64,000 bases of DNA. Source: Bacteriovoracaceae bacterium. Its GTDB lineage: Bacteria; Bdellovibrionota; Bacteriovoracia; Bacteriovoracales; Bacteriovoracaceae. Made by a program: the position numbers and the translations under genes. The notes beneath the pieces were generated by a model. It was not told the DNA's origin. It saw nothing but the letters and a program-made list of their open reading frames with translations, and did not search any database. Below are positions 17,247 to 26,498 of the stretch, piece after piece. Location of the stretch: the NCBI GenBank assembly GCA_947450475.1, contig CANFVK010000006.1, forward strand, positions 1 through 64,000, written 5' to 3'. The first letter of the stretch is position 1, and each line of letters starts with the position of its first letter.

Positions 17247-18170
17247 ATGAAAAAATTAATTTTAGTTGCCTTCTTATTCTCAATGAATCTTTATGCTCAA
17301 ACTTTGGGAGATAGAGTTATACCCAAAACTTGTCGGATTGAACTTTTTTCAAAAGTTTATAGATTAGAAAGCAGCCAAACGTTAGGAACTCAAGACATAA
17401 TCCGAAAATCGGATTGCGAAGACTCACTTAATTTGAAGCTTTCACAAATTGTTGCAAATTCCAATGGCTCAGCTTCGGCCGAATTTCTTCAAAGAGAATT
17501 GGCGCGCGAATATCTCAATATTAATATCGAAATTACACCTAGAAAACTGACCTTTTTAGATTTAAATATTTCACTTCGCGAACAATTGGCTTCTGGAACC
17601 AATCTTTATTTCTTAGATACCAAATCACTCAATGGACTTAGATCTCTGGGGTTAGTTGAGGGCGAACAACTCCAATCTATCTGTGAAAGCTGCACAAGTT
17701 TTGGTGAAAAAAATATAAAAATAGATATTTCTAACCCATTATCCAGTACGCTGCGAACTGTTTGGTTTACTTCAAAAATGATGGCGAAAATTAAGGTTTT
17801 TAAAGCGAAACGAACACTAAGCTTTCAGCAAAAACATTTAACTGCAGATGACTTTTATTCTGATGAAATTTTTTCGGGAAATCCAGACAATACACTCTCC
17901 AATCTTGAAAACATCGCTTTCTATAAAGCTAATAAAACTATTCAACAAGGTGCCATTGTTTCCAACCTTGATCTTCAAGCGGTAAATCTTATTAATTACG
18001 GGATTCCGGTTTCTGTAACCCTAAAAAACCAAAACATCAACCTTCAAAAAACTGCTTTGCCAACTCGCTCTGCTCAATTTGGAGAATTGATTGAACTAAA
18101 AAATCCCAACAGCAATAAGGCCATCGCTGGACGAGTTGTTGATTATAACAAAGTGGTGATTGAACTATGA
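17247..18170 (+). CDS. flgA: Flagellar P-ring assembly chaperone FlgA
   Basis: Periplasmic chaperone needed to assemble the FlgI P ring. The 307-residue protein has a signal peptide MKKLILVAFLFSMNLYA, a poorly conserved N-terminal part and a C-terminal SAF-type domain (about 185-307) with RTLSFQQKHLTADDFYS, KANKTIQQGAIVSNLDLQ and ELIELKNPNSNKAIAGRVV. It begins 3 bases after flgG and overlaps flgH by four bases, so it is within the ring-assembly operon. Confidence 0.85.
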   Translation: MKKLILVAFLFSMNLYAQTLGDRVIPKTCRIELFSKVYRLESSQTLGTQDIIRKSDCEDSLNLKLSQIVANSNGSASAEFLQRELAREYLNINIEITPRKLTFLDLNISLREQLASGTNLYFLDTKSLNGLRSLGLVEGEQLQSICESCTSFGEKNIKIDISNPLSSTLRTVWFTSKMMAKIKVFKAKRTLSFQQKHLTADDFYSDEIFSGNPDNTLSNLENIAFYKANKTIQQGAIVSNLDLQAVNLINYGIPVSVTLKNQNINLQKTALPTRSAQFGELIELKNPNSNKAIAGRVVDYNKVVIEL

Positions 18171-18955
18171 AAACAAAAACTTTTTTACTTATTGGCGCAC
18201 TTTCAATTTTAACGTCTTGTTCATCTTATTTGAACTCAGTATATCGAGACTTTGATCAGCAAGAACGACAAAATGAAGAAATTGACACAAATGCGACTGC
18301 TGATAATTTTGATCAATACCGTCATCCCAAAAGACGAACCTCAAGTGAATACAATAGAGTTGACCGTAGCATAACAACGGCTAACGCAAAATCAATTTCA
18401 CCAATGGTCAAACGTCAGTACAAGGCTGAAAAAGAAGTTGCCAAACGATACACTGCAAGCGACTTAACCGACAACGGTAACGACGGAAGTCTTTGGGCCG
18501 GAACAGATCCAAATGCTTTTCTTTTTTCAAACAATAGAACGAAGTCATCTGGTGACATCGTTCAAATCAGCGTGCTTCCTAGATTAAAAAATGAAATTAC
18601 CATGGAACTTAAGAAAGCCTTTCCTGACAATCCGTTTGAAAGTCGCTCAGGAGCCGAGAGCGCTAGTGAAACAAAATCTGCCCCAGATGGTGAAAAAGCG
18701 CCCTCATCAAAAAAAGAAATTGCTTCGGCCGCAGAGCCTGCAGGATCTGATGCCGCTCAAGATAAAATTTCAGGAGTGGTTGTCGAAGAAATAAATCGCG
18801 AACACTTACTCATTAAGGGAAGAAAGAATGTCCTTTATAAAAACCGCAAGCGAATGGTTGAAGTTCAAGCTCTCGTGTCCAGAAAGGATATTGGGGACAA
18901 CGACACTGTTAGTTCAGATGCTATTTTAGAATCAAATGTTTCTGTAGTTAGATAG
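18167..18955 (+). CDS. flgH: Flagellar L-ring lipoprotein FlgH
   Basis: Outer-membrane ring protein of the flagellum. The 262-residue precursor has lipoprotein signal MKTKTFLLIGALSILTSC (lipobox LTSC), SLWAGTDPNAFLFSNNRTKSS and GDIVQISV, and the C-terminal region GVVVEEINREHLLIKGRKN typical of FlgH. Compared with E. coli FlgH it has an extra low-complexity Ser/Ala/Glu/Lys-rich insert (about 160-205). It overlaps flgA by four bases and precedes flgI. The presence of FlgH and FlgI shows a Gram-negative flagellum with both outer rings. Confidence 0.88.
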   Translation: MKTKTFLLIGALSILTSCSSYLNSVYRDFDQQERQNEEIDTNATADNFDQYRHPKRRTSSEYNRVDRSITTANAKSISPMVKRQYKAEKEVAKRYTASDLTDNGNDGSLWAGTDPNAFLFSNNRTKSSGDIVQISVLPRLKNEITMELKKAFPDNPFESRSGAESASETKSAPDGEKAPSSKKEIASAAEPAGSDAAQDKISGVVVEEINREHLLIKGRKNVLYKNRKRMVEVQALVSRKDIGDNDTVSSDAILESNVSVVR

Positions 18956-18986
18956 TTTACTGCCAATACTCATTAGGATGATGATT

Positions 18987-19991
18987 ATGAAAAGATTTAT
19001 TTTTGCCTCTCTACTCACTTTCTCTTTTGCCACTCATGCCAATCCGAGCCGGCTAAAAGATCTCGTAACAGTTAAAGGTGTAAGAGAAAATCCCATAATT
19101 GGTTATGGACTAGTCATCGGTCTCAATGGCACAGGTGATGCTGGTGGAGAAATTACCAATACATCGTTAAAAAAAATGTTTGAAAAACTGGGTTTAAATC
19201 CCAAGACAGAAATTACCTCTAAAAACGTAGCGGCTGTTGTGGTGACTGGAAAACTACTTCCGTTTGCTCGAGTTGGTCAAAAAATTGATCTAACGATTTC
19301 TTCAATCGGCGATGCCTCTTCTTTAGCCGGCGGAACCTTACTTGTTACTCCACTCAAAGGTGGTGATGGCAATATTTATGCAGTTGCAGCAGGGCCACTT
19401 TCCATTGGTGGATTAAAAAAAGGGGCTAAATTTGCGACCACAGGTACTATTCCAGGTGGTGCAACCGTTGAAAAAGAAGTTGCCGTTGAATTTGAAAAAA
19501 AGAATGCTCTTAGATTGAGCCTAAACAATCCAGACTTCACAACTGCAGCAAGAATTGAAAAAGTCATTAACGAAGAGCTTGGAGGCAAATTTGCGTCTGC
19601 CAAAGATACAACGACCATTGACCTTATTGTTCCAGCTCAATACGAAAGAAATATCGTTCAATTAATGGCGATTGTAGAAAATTTTAAAGTTAATCCCGAT
19701 CATTCCGCCAAAATTGTCATAAATGAGCGAACTGGTACGATTGTCGCTGGCGGTGATGTTGTTGTTACTCCTGTGGCCATCAGCCATGCAGACTTAACCA
19801 TCGAAGTGAAATCCGAAGGGGGCGAGAAAGGCGGAAAGCCAAACTCCGTCTACTTTATGGAAAAAGGAACAACGTTGGGTGAATTGGTTAAAAGTCTTAA
19901 CGCCTTCGGCACGACACCGGAAGATCTTATTTCTATTTTTCAAGCACTTAAAAAAGACGGTGCCTTAGTTGGTGATATTGAACTAATCTAG
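18987..19991 (+). CDS. flgI: Flagellar P-ring protein FlgI
   Basis: Forms the periplasmic P ring around the rod. The protein has signal peptide MKRFIFASLLTFSFATHA and the family core RLKDLVTVKGVRENPIIGYGLVIGLNGTGD, SSIGDASSLAGGTLLVTPLKGGDG and INERTGTIVAGGDVVVTPV, ending with ALKKDGALVGDIEL. Three in-frame ATGs exist (18978, 18981, 18987); I choose the third because the upstream TTAGG is then 9 bases away and the signal peptide begins with its charged residues. Export is by Sec. It follows flgH and precedes the rod-binding flgJ. Confidence 0.95.
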   Translation: MKRFIFASLLTFSFATHANPSRLKDLVTVKGVRENPIIGYGLVIGLNGTGDAGGEITNTSLKKMFEKLGLNPKTEITSKNVAAVVVTGKLLPFARVGQKIDLTISSIGDASSLAGGTLLVTPLKGGDGNIYAVAAGPLSIGGLKKGAKFATTGTIPGGATVEKEVAVEFEKKNALRLSLNNPDFTTAARIEKVINEELGGKFASAKDTTTIDLIVPAQYERNIVQLMAIVENFKVNPDHSAKIVINERTGTIVAGGDVVVTPVAISHADLTIEVKSEGGEKGGKPNSVYFMEKGTTLGELVKSLNAFGTTPEDLISIFQALKKDGALVGDIELI

Positions 19992-20046
19992 TCAGGTTAT
20001 ATTTAAACTAGCTTTCACTAAAATTTTAATGTTAGAATATTTAGAG

Positions 20047-20065
20047 GCTCTCATCTATTGAGAGC
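20047..20065 (+). other. Hairpin between flgI and flgJ
   Basis: GCTCTCA and TGAGAGC form a 7-base stem with a 5-base loop TCTAT, 29 bases before the flgJ start. No T-run follows, so it is not a standard terminator; it may protect or separate mRNA segments. Confidence 0.35.
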
Positions 20066-20093
20066 TCAACTCAAAACTTAGGAAGAGTTTATC

Positions 20094-20594
20094 ATGAGTG
20101 GTACTAACTTAGATTCATTGCCAAATCGGGGCATTTCCCTTCAATCGAAGAAGTCTCAGTCTCTAGATTATAAGCCTATTGATGATCGCAAATATATTCC
20201 GAAGCAATACAAAGAAGTGGCTGAAAATATGGAAGCCCAATTTGCGGAGGAAATGATTAAGCAAATGAATCAAACTGTAGATGAAACTAGTGGTGAAGAC
20301 TCGGGCATGGATTACTATAAATCGATTCAAACCTCAGATCGAGCCAAAATGATGGCCAGCCAAAATAATCTTGGCCTACAAAACGTTATTCTTGATCAAA
20401 TTTACCCAAAAAGATTACGCAACGAAGTATCCTTGAAACAATATGAAGCCCAAGCTAATCTTATCCACCAGAATTTGCCTAGCTACAAATTGCACAAGAA
20501 AACTGATAATATAGAATTGGGGAAGAATGATTCTACCTCGCAATCTGGAGAGACCATCATCGCCAGAAAGAACTCAGAAGGAGGCTTGCCATGA
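20094..20594 (+). CDS. flgJ: FlgJ-type rod-binding protein, no muramidase domain
   Basis: A 166-residue protein resembling only the N-terminal rod-binding (rod-capping) domain of FlgJ: YKEVAENMEAQFAEEMIKQMNQT, then SGMDYYKSIQTSDRAKMMASQNNLGLQNVILDQIYP. The glucosaminidase domain of the enterobacterial protein is absent, as in many non-enteric bacteria, so a separate enzyme must open the cell wall for the rod. It overlaps flgM by four bases (ATGA) and has GGAAGAG upstream of ATG 20094. Confidence 0.82.
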   Translation: MSGTNLDSLPNRGISLQSKKSQSLDYKPIDDRKYIPKQYKEVAENMEAQFAEEMIKQMNQTVDETSGEDSGMDYYKSIQTSDRAKMMASQNNLGLQNVILDQIYPKRLRNEVSLKQYEAQANLIHQNLPSYKLHKKTDNIELGKNDSTSQSGETIIARKNSEGGLP

Positions 20595-20917
20595 GCACAG
20601 TCGATAGTACCTCTTCACGATCCATTTTCATGCCCAACAAAAAGGAATCTCGCGAGAGTGGAAAAGTTGGTCCAGCTGGATTAAAAAGAAATTCTGAATC
20701 AAGAAAAAATGAATTAGATGCATTTTCTAAATCTGATTCTAAAGTTGATATTCCAGATGCAATTAAAGATTTTTCACGTATAAAAAAAGTCGCTGATGCC
20801 ACTCCTTTAATTGACAATAGCGATAAAATTGCTCGCCTGAAGGCTCAAATTGCAGAGGGATCATACAATATTGATTACGATGCACTTAGTGACAAAATTT
20901 TAGAACAAGAGTTCTAA
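20591..20917 (+). CDS. flgM: Anti-sigma-28 factor FlgM
   Basis: Inhibitor of the flagellar sigma factor FliA, normally exported when the hook is complete. The 108-residue protein has a disordered Ser/Lys-rich N-terminal half and the conserved C-terminal sigma-binding segment DKIARLKAQIAEGSYNIDYDALSDKILEQEF. It overlaps flgJ by four bases. Its position just before flgN, flgK and flgL is usual for late flagellar operons. Confidence 0.85.
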   Translation: MSTVDSTSSRSIFMPNKKESRESGKVGPAGLKRNSESRKNELDAFSKSDSKVDIPDAIKDFSRIKKVADATPLIDNSDKIARLKAQIAEGSYNIDYDALSDKILEQEF

Positions 20918-20955
20918 AAAAATAATATTCTTGAGATCTAGGATGGAGCTCGCGA

Positions 20956-21447
20956 ATGGATGACAAACTTTCATTTTTATATTTCGAAGTTACAGAATTG
21001 TGGAAAAAATTGTGTGAAGAGCACAATGATCTTTTCGGCGTAACTTGCGATGAATATTCACTCCTGTTAAGAAGTGAACTCGAATTACTTGATGAAAAAC
21101 TTGTTGAAAAAAATCAAATTATTCAAAAAATTAATGTATTAGAACAATCTCGTCGTCAAATCATTGATGAGATTAATGCTCACTATCCTGGCAATGAGAT
21201 CGATAGTGTTTCAAAATTACTTTCTTTTATGCAGGCTTACGAGGTCGAAAAAAATCAGAAACATCTTTTTCGCTTCAATGCTCTTCTCATTGATATTATC
21301 GAGAAAATCCAAACTCAAAATAAACGCAATCAACTTTTTATAAACAAGGCCCTTCTCTCACTTAAGCAAATCCGAATTGAAGCAACGGGGAAAAAGAATT
21401 ACTCCCTTTATACTTCAAAGGGATCGGCGATAAGTACGAGTACATAG
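20956..21447 (+). CDS. flgN: FlgN-like export chaperone
   Basis: A 163-residue, nearly all-helical protein between flgM and flgK. Its length, position and coiled pattern (LYFEVTELWKKLCEEHNDLF, LLDEKLVEKNQIIQKINVLEQSRRQIIDEIN) fit FlgN, the cytoplasmic chaperone that delivers FlgK and FlgL to the export gate. Sequence conservation in FlgN is low, so the call depends largely on context. GGAG lies 11 bases before ATG 20956. The C-terminal 15 residues are Ser/Thr-rich. Confidence 0.72.
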   Translation: MDDKLSFLYFEVTELWKKLCEEHNDLFGVTCDEYSLLLRSELELLDEKLVEKNQIIQKINVLEQSRRQIIDEINAHYPGNEIDSVSKLLSFMQAYEVEKNQKHLFRFNALLIDIIEKIQTQNKRNQLFINKALLSLKQIRIEATGKKNYSLYTSKGSAISTST

Positions 21448-21458
21448 CGGAGAAAAAT

Positions 21459-22922
21459 GTGGCTGACTTATTAGGTATTGGTAAAACCGGTCTTTTTGCT
21501 TCAAGAAAATCACTTGAAGTGACTGGTCATAACCTATCTAACGTCAATACTGAAGGTTACTCCCGCCAAAAAGTTGTTCAATCTACCGCAACACCAATAT
21601 CAGCGGGCGGTTTCATTCAAGGAACCGGCGTTAAGGTAAATGGGATCAATCGAGTTAATGATGAATTTATCGACAAGAGATTAAATAACGCTCTTTCCTC
21701 AAGTAAATATTACGAGGCTCGAGGTGAGCACCTCGATCAGATCGAAACTATCTTTAATGAAATTGATACCGATGGACTAAACCAAATTCTCAATAAATTT
21801 TTCAATACTTTTAGAGAATTGGCTAACCAGCCAGAAAATGAAGCCATTCGCTCGGTAGTGCGCGACTCGGCGGGGCTCGCAGTTAAGGATTTCAGACGCA
21901 TCCGCGAGACGCTCGATGGACAAGCGCAGAACATAGATCGAAAAATTCAAGCTTCAGTAACTGATGTGAACCAACTGTTAACTCATATTGCTGATACCAA
22001 CGAAAAAATAGCCTCATTAGAAGCACTTCAAGGCGAAACAGGTGATCTTCGGGATCAACGAGATGTCGATCTAAAAAAACTTTCTGAATTTTTTAAAATT
22101 CACACTTACACTGATGACAAGAATAGATTTATCATTGCGGCCCAAGGCATTGGTACTCTGGTAACTGGCGTTCATACTTTAGAGTTGGCAACAATCTCAA
22201 AGAACAAAGAAAACTCATCTAACAACATGAATGGCTCTGTTGAAGTCGTTTTAAAAGATCGTCCCGGACAAACTATAACGAATCAATTTCAAAATGGTTC
22301 GCTTGCTTCTATCATTAAAGTTCGCAATGAGGATTTGAAAAATCTGCAAGATGATATCGATCAAATTGCATACCAATTCTCTACCACCGTAAATTCAATT
22401 CACCGCCAAGGTTTTACCAATAGACCTATTAAGATGACGGCTGAAGGATTACCTGCAACTTTCGACAGCAAGGGCCCGACAACTGGAATAAATTTTTTCA
22501 AACAGCCTGTCTCTGTAGAAGGCGCTGCTGGTGCACTCGACTTATCAGATTTGGTTAAAGATGATTTAAGTAATATTGCAGCGGCAATGGCCCCCAATGC
22601 TCCAGGTGATAACCGTGTTGCTATTGCTATTTCCAAAATTCAGCACGAAAAACTTGCAGGTGATGGCTCGATTACTCTCGAGGAAAAATACTTACAAACA
22701 ATTGGAAAAATTGGATTAGAAACAGGCAAAGCACATCTTGATGCTGAACAGGCTAACGGCATTATGGCTCAAGCTAACAGCATGCGAGAAAGGCTTGCAG
22801 GAGTTTCCATTGACGAAGAAACGGCTAATATGGTCCGCTTCCAGCACGCCTATGAAGCTTCGGCCAAAATGATGCAAACTGCGGATGAAATGTTTAAAAC
22901 AGTAATGGAACTCAAAAGGTGA
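21459..22922 (+). CDS. flgK: Flagellar hook-filament junction protein FlgK (HAP1)
   Basis: First hook-associated protein. The 487-residue protein has the N-terminal motif LFASRKSLEVTGHNLSNVNTEGYSRQKV and the C-terminal coiled segment LAGVSIDEETANMVRFQHAYEASAKMMQTADEMFKTVM, both diagnostic. It starts with GTG at 21459, with GCGGAGAA seven bases upstream. flgL follows after 7 bases. Confidence 0.94.
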   Translation: MADLLGIGKTGLFASRKSLEVTGHNLSNVNTEGYSRQKVVQSTATPISAGGFIQGTGVKVNGINRVNDEFIDKRLNNALSSSKYYEARGEHLDQIETIFNEIDTDGLNQILNKFFNTFRELANQPENEAIRSVVRDSAGLAVKDFRRIRETLDGQAQNIDRKIQASVTDVNQLLTHIADTNEKIASLEALQGETGDLRDQRDVDLKKLSEFFKIHTYTDDKNRFIIAAQGIGTLVTGVHTLELATISKNKENSSNNMNGSVEVVLKDRPGQTITNQFQNGSLASIIKVRNEDLKNLQDDIDQIAYQFSTTVNSIHRQGFTNRPIKMTAEGLPATFDSKGPTTGINFFKQPVSVEGAAGALDLSDLVKDDLSNIAAAMAPNAPGDNRVAIAISKIQHEKLAGDGSITLEEKYLQTIGKIGLETGKAHLDAEQANGIMAQANSMRERLAGVSIDEETANMVRFQHAYEASAKMMQTADEMFKTVMELKR

Positions 22923-22929
22923 TATGTAA

Positions 22930-23949
22930 ATGACTAGAGTTTCTGAAAATAGTTCCACGGCTTCAGTAAAGTATGCTCTCAATAAAACGAAAGCAAAGCT
23001 TGAAGATTTGCAATTAAAAGGAACATCATTAAAGTCAATTACCAAGCCCTCAGATAATCCGGCCAGCAATGTTGAGGCGCTGGAGTTGACTTCCTTGTCT
23101 AATGACAACATTCAATTCATGAAAAATGCCGATTTCGCTTTAATGAATCTCAATATTACAGAAAAATCTTTGGACGAATTGACCGAAATTGTATCGAAGG
23201 CAAAGGAATTGGCGATTGCCCAGTCATCTGACTTTTTCAATGCTGATGTCAGAAAAAATGTCGCAAATGAAGTTCAGCAGCTCTATAACCAAACTCTCGC
23301 CATAGCTAACAAGAAAGTAGGTTTGAAGCATCTTTTTGCAGGTACAAACACACTTCAGGTTCCATTTGATTCCAAGGGTAACTACCGTGGAGACGACGGG
23401 CACTCTAGCTTGGAAGTCTCGAGCAACTTCTTTGTACCAGTTAACTTAACTGGCAATGAAGTTTTCTTCAGTCAAGAAGAGCTTTCGGGGGTTGAGAATC
23501 CATTGCAAAATTTTGATCAATTTGACAAAAGCACCATAACTCAAGTTAGTCGTGAAGTAGCCTCGGGAACCCCAGATGCCAGCAATCCAAAAGGTGAGGT
23601 TTATAAATCGAGAGACAACATTTTTTCGCAACTTCAATCTTTCACGACAGCTCTGGAAAACAATGACTCCCAGATGATTCAAGGACTTTTGGAAAAGTTT
23701 GATAACTCCATTAGTCGCCTCATTACTCTTAGGACTCGAGTTGGTTCAATTGCTAATTCAGTCGACAGCGCTAAAAATGTTACCGAAGCCGAAAATATCG
23801 ATCACGCCGCAAGAAAAAGTTCCTTGGTTGATGCAGATGTGGCCGAGCTTTTCTCCGATATCAACAAACAGCAGGCGCTATTAAAAACGACCTACCAGTC
23901 AACGCAGGGCGTAATGAATCAGTCCTTAATGGATTTTTTACATCGATAA
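22930..23949 (+). CDS. flgL: Flagellar hook-filament junction protein FlgL (HAP3)
   Basis: Second junction protein between hook and filament. The 339-residue flagellin-like protein begins TRVSENSSTASVKYALNKTK, has the flagellin N-terminal pattern SITKPSDNPASNVEALEL and the C-terminal helix DADVAELFSDINKQQALLKTTYQSTQGVMNQSLMDFL. It follows flgK after 7 bases. The next gene csrA is separated by 151 bases containing short A/T runs and a repeated GATCAGG. Confidence 0.92.
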   Translation: MTRVSENSSTASVKYALNKTKAKLEDLQLKGTSLKSITKPSDNPASNVEALELTSLSNDNIQFMKNADFALMNLNITEKSLDELTEIVSKAKELAIAQSSDFFNADVRKNVANEVQQLYNQTLAIANKKVGLKHLFAGTNTLQVPFDSKGNYRGDDGHSSLEVSSNFFVPVNLTGNEVFFSQEELSGVENPLQNFDQFDKSTITQVSREVASGTPDASNPKGEVYKSRDNIFSQLQSFTTALENNDSQMIQGLLEKFDNSISRLITLRTRVGSIANSVDSAKNVTEAENIDHAARKSSLVDADVAELFSDINKQQALLKTTYQSTQGVMNQSLMDFLHR

Positions 23950-24100
23950 ATAATCATTATTTTAAAACTCATCTATTTTCTCTTTAATTCTGGAGTAAAA
24001 TAAATAAGTTTTTTCTTGCTATTTAATGTTTAGGGTAATATATGAAGCATTGAAAGTTTGATCAGGAAAGATCAGGCAAATGCGATTTTGAGGTTGAAAT

Positions 24101-24331
24101 ATGCTTGTTTTGACAAGGAAGCTAGGCGAAAGCATCGCAATAGACGATCATATAAAAATTGTCGTTGTTCAAATAAAAGGTAAACAGGTTCGCTTGGGCA
24201 TTAAAGCTCCCCCTGAAACCAAGATCCATCGCGAAGAAGTTTACAAGGCCATCCAGGATCAAAATACCGAGGCTTCTCAAGCCGATCTCGGTTCTATAGA
24301 AAATTTAGCAAATGAGTTGAACAAGAAGTAA
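24101..24331 (+). CDS. csrA: Carbon storage regulator CsrA (translational repressor)
   Basis: RNA-binding dimer that blocks GGA-containing ribosome binding sites, for example of flagellin mRNA. The 76-residue product has MLVLTRKLGESIAIDDHIKI, RLGIKAPPETKIHREEVYKAI and a polar tail longer than in E. coli (61 aa). The leader holds GATCAGGAAAGATCAGG, two GATCAGG copies about 28-45 bases before the ATG, which could be CsrA or other regulatory sites. It is paired with fliW, as in most flagellated bacteria outside the gamma-proteobacteria. Confidence 0.95.
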   Translation: MLVLTRKLGESIAIDDHIKIVVVQIKGKQVRLGIKAPPETKIHREEVYKAIQDQNTEASQADLGSIENLANELNKK

Positions 24332-24421
24332 TTTCCCGCTTGCACTTTTGCCCCTATGACTGATAGAATCGTTTACATAGGTCGGGTATACGATCTTTTT
24401 GCTCAACGGAGGCCTGCAAGA

Positions 24422-25003
24422 GTGAAAATCAAAACAACGAGATTCGGCGAATTAGAAGTTGATAAGAAAGACATTATTGAGTTTACAGAAGGTTTGCTCG
24501 GTTTTGAGAATTTAAAAAAGTTTTTTGTAGTAGATCCAGGTGATCAGACTTTGATTCTTTGGTTGCAATCAACCGATGATGCAGCGACTGCATTTCCAAT
24601 TATTGAACCTAAAATTTTCCAACCAAATTATATGATTAAACTTCTTCCTCTTGAGCTCAATAGCCTCAATTTGGAAAACTTAAATAATGCGAGTGTTTAT
24701 ACTATTTTAACCATTCCGCAAAATGTTACTGAAATGTCGGCAAACCTAAAGGCTCCGATCATCATTAACAACAAATCAAAAACGGCTCGTCAAATTGTCC
24801 TTCAGGACTCAAAACTTGAAGTTAGATTTAAAATGTATATGGATCTTAAGAAATATATTGTTAATTTTGCTTCAGATGATTCAAAGCGAACTAATGTTGC
24901 TCAAGCCTCTAAAGAGAATTCAATTGCTGTAGTTAGTACGAATTCAATTCAGGCCAACAATGAACAGCAAAATAAGAACAACAAAGTTGCTGAAGCCGAA
25001 TAA
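24422..25003 (+). CDS. fliW: Flagellar assembly factor FliW (CsrA antagonist)
   Basis: Binds CsrA and flagellin, coupling flagellin translation to its export. The core MKIKTTRFGELEVDKKDIIEF, EGLLGFENLKKFFVVDPGD and LNNASVYTILTIPQNVTEMSANLKAPI is typical FliW. I use GTG 24422 (193 residues): it gives the family start and has GGAGG nine bases upstream. The ATG at 24356 would add 22 residues without any ribosome binding site. The last 30 residues are Asn/Gln-rich. A bidirectional terminator follows, ending the flagellar block. Confidence 0.93.
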   Translation: MKIKTTRFGELEVDKKDIIEFTEGLLGFENLKKFFVVDPGDQTLILWLQSTDDAATAFPIIEPKIFQPNYMIKLLPLELNSLNLENLNNASVYTILTIPQNVTEMSANLKAPIIINNKSKTARQIVLQDSKLEVRFKMYMDLKKYIVNFASDDSKRTNVAQASKENSIAVVSTNSIQANNEQQNKNNKVAEAE

Positions 25004-25028
25004 ATTAAAATAAATTATGTGTGAAATA

Positions 25029-25055
25029 AAAAAGCCCTCTTAGTGAGGGCTTTTT
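25029..25055. terminator. Bidirectional intrinsic terminator after fliW
   Basis: AAAAAGCCCTC and GAGGGCTTTTT pair in an 11-base stem around loop TTAGT. A- and T-runs on the two sides make it usable by both fliW (plus) and the convergent TPR gene (minus). Confidence 0.9.
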
Positions 25056-25056
25056 G

Positions 25057-25797
25057 TTATAAGGTTTTTAGATTAGTTTCGGTGGCAGTTCGCGATAGAT
25101 TTAAATACATTGAAGCTTCTGCGTGAAAAGGGTCTTTAAGCAAAACTTTTTCCCATTCAGTTTGAGCTTCTAAAATATTTCCATTGCCATAATGAATAAC
25201 GCCCAAAGCAATTCTTGCAGGCGCATAGTTTGGTTCTTCGTTCTTTATAGTTCTCAACTCTTCGATTGCTTTAGAAACAAATCCCTTTTTGGCATACACT
25301 TTGGCAATCTTGATTCTTGCCTCTAGATTTTCAGAATCTAATCCAACAACTTTATTATACTCAAACAACGCTTCATCAAATCTATTATATGAAAGGTAGA
25401 GGTCGGCAATTTCAAAATGCTTTGAAGCGAATTTCTTATTTATATGTTTGTCTTCTAAAAGACCAGCACCATTGCCCTTGCCTTTGACTCGTTCATTGGC
25501 CGTTTCGAAAACTTTTCGAGCGTCCTCGTATTGTCCAATATCATTATAGAGCACGGATAAACTAATCGCGGCATCGGTATGCTCAGGATTAAGGTTCAAA
25601 ACTTTATTAAAAGCTTTAATCGCTTTGCCTATTTCTCCATTTATATGAAAAACATTGGCCAACAAAAAGAAGGCTTCAACATTACGGTCATCGGATTCAA
25701 TAATTTCATTGAGGATGAGTTGAGATTTTTTGTACTCAAGTCTTTCAAAACATTCGCGTGCCGTCTTTAACAATTGTTCGTTGTTTGAAGTATACAT
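25057..25797 (-). CDS. Tetratricopeptide-repeat protein
   Basis: A 246-residue soluble protein made of about six TPR units, for example AFFLLANVFHINGEIGKAIKAFNKVLNLNPEHTDAAI split over residues 40-77 and ALFEYNKVVGLDSENLEARIKIAKVYAKKG around 140-170. There is no signal peptide. A Gly/Lys patch at about 106-112 may be a hinge. It lies 8 bases downstream of bamD on the same strand and ends at the shared terminator. TPR proteins are protein-interaction scaffolds; the partner is unknown. Confidence 0.8.
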   Translation of the reverse strand: MYTSNNEQLLKTARECFERLEYKKSQLILNEIIESDDRNVEAFFLLANVFHINGEIGKAIKAFNKVLNLNPEHTDAAISLSVLYNDIGQYEDARKVFETANERVKGKGNGAGLLEDKHINKKFASKHFEIADLYLSYNRFDEALFEYNKVVGLDSENLEARIKIAKVYAKKGFVSKAIEELRTIKNEEPNYAPARIALGVIHYGNGNILEAQTEWEKVLLKDPFHAEASMYLNLSRTATETNLKTL

Positions 25798-25805
25798 ATT
25801 TGCCC

Positions 25806-26459
25806 TCAGCGAGTTTTAGTTAAATTTGCTGCTTCATCAATGCGAGTTAAAATTCTTAATTTTTCATTCTTGTTTTTTAATGTTTTGAGTATTTCTTCGT
25901 AACGGCTTTTTGCTGCCTCATAGTCTTTAGTTTTAAAATAAAAATCAGCGATATAAATTTCTTTTTTTTCAATCATTTCTTCTATTTGATCAATTCGAGA
26001 TTGAGCATCTTTGACATACTCAGTATTAGGATAATTCAAAACGAGCTCTTTAAAATACTTAATGGACTCAACACCAGCCGTTAAATCGCGATCAAAAGTT
26101 GCGGGCAATTGACGGTAAAACGACTCTGAAATCCGAAAAATTACGTAACCTAACTCAGCATATTTTGGGTGAAAATCACGAAATAATATGTAGGCAGCAG
26201 CGGCTTCAGCATAGTTTTCTTGAGAAAAAAGGATGTCGGCTTGAAGCAATTCTGCATGAGTGGCGTAAAAGCTGTATGGATATTGAGAACGAATTGCATT
26301 TAGTTTTTCGCTGGCCTGAATAAAGCGAGACTTTGAAATGAGATCTTTTGCTTCTTTGTAAAGCACTTCCGCTTCGGTACTACCTGAAGGACGCTTGGTT
26401 GCGCAGGCACAAAGCATGAAAAAAGTTAAAACCAATAGTAAATATTTTAAAAAGTTCAA
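25806..26459 (-). CDS. bamD: Outer membrane assembly lipoprotein BamD
   Basis: Essential lipoprotein of the BAM complex that inserts beta-barrel proteins into the outer membrane. The precursor has a lipobox LCAC at the end of a hydrophobic signal and TPR repeats, including the family-typical FRISESFYRQLPATFDRDLT and FKELVLNYPNTEYVKDAQSRI. I start at TTG 26459 because GGAG lies six bases upstream and the signal peptide (MNFLKYLLLVLTFFMLC) is then of normal length; the TTG at 26486 would add nine residues without a binding site. It precedes the TPR gene. Confidence 0.88.
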   Translation of the reverse strand: MNFLKYLLLVLTFFMLCACATKRPSGSTEAEVLYKEAKDLISKSRFIQASEKLNAIRSQYPYSFYATHAELLQADILFSQENYAEAAAAYILFRDFHPKYAELGYVIFRISESFYRQLPATFDRDLTAGVESIKYFKELVLNYPNTEYVKDAQSRIDQIEEMIEKKEIYIADFYFKTKDYEAAKSRYEEILKTLKNKNEKLRILTRIDEAANLTKTR

Positions 26460-26498
26460 TGAAAACTCCAACGGCTTCGCACTCAAGTAAGCATGCTA

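Noticed and set aside
24044..24100. GATCAGG repeat before csrA as a proven CsrA autoregulation site
   Set aside because: Two copies are present but they match the CsrA consensus only in the AGG(A) core; kept as a remark in the csrA entry, not a feature.
24356..24421. N-terminal extension of FliW from ATG 24356
   Set aside because: No ribosome binding site; family start and GGAGG support GTG 24422.
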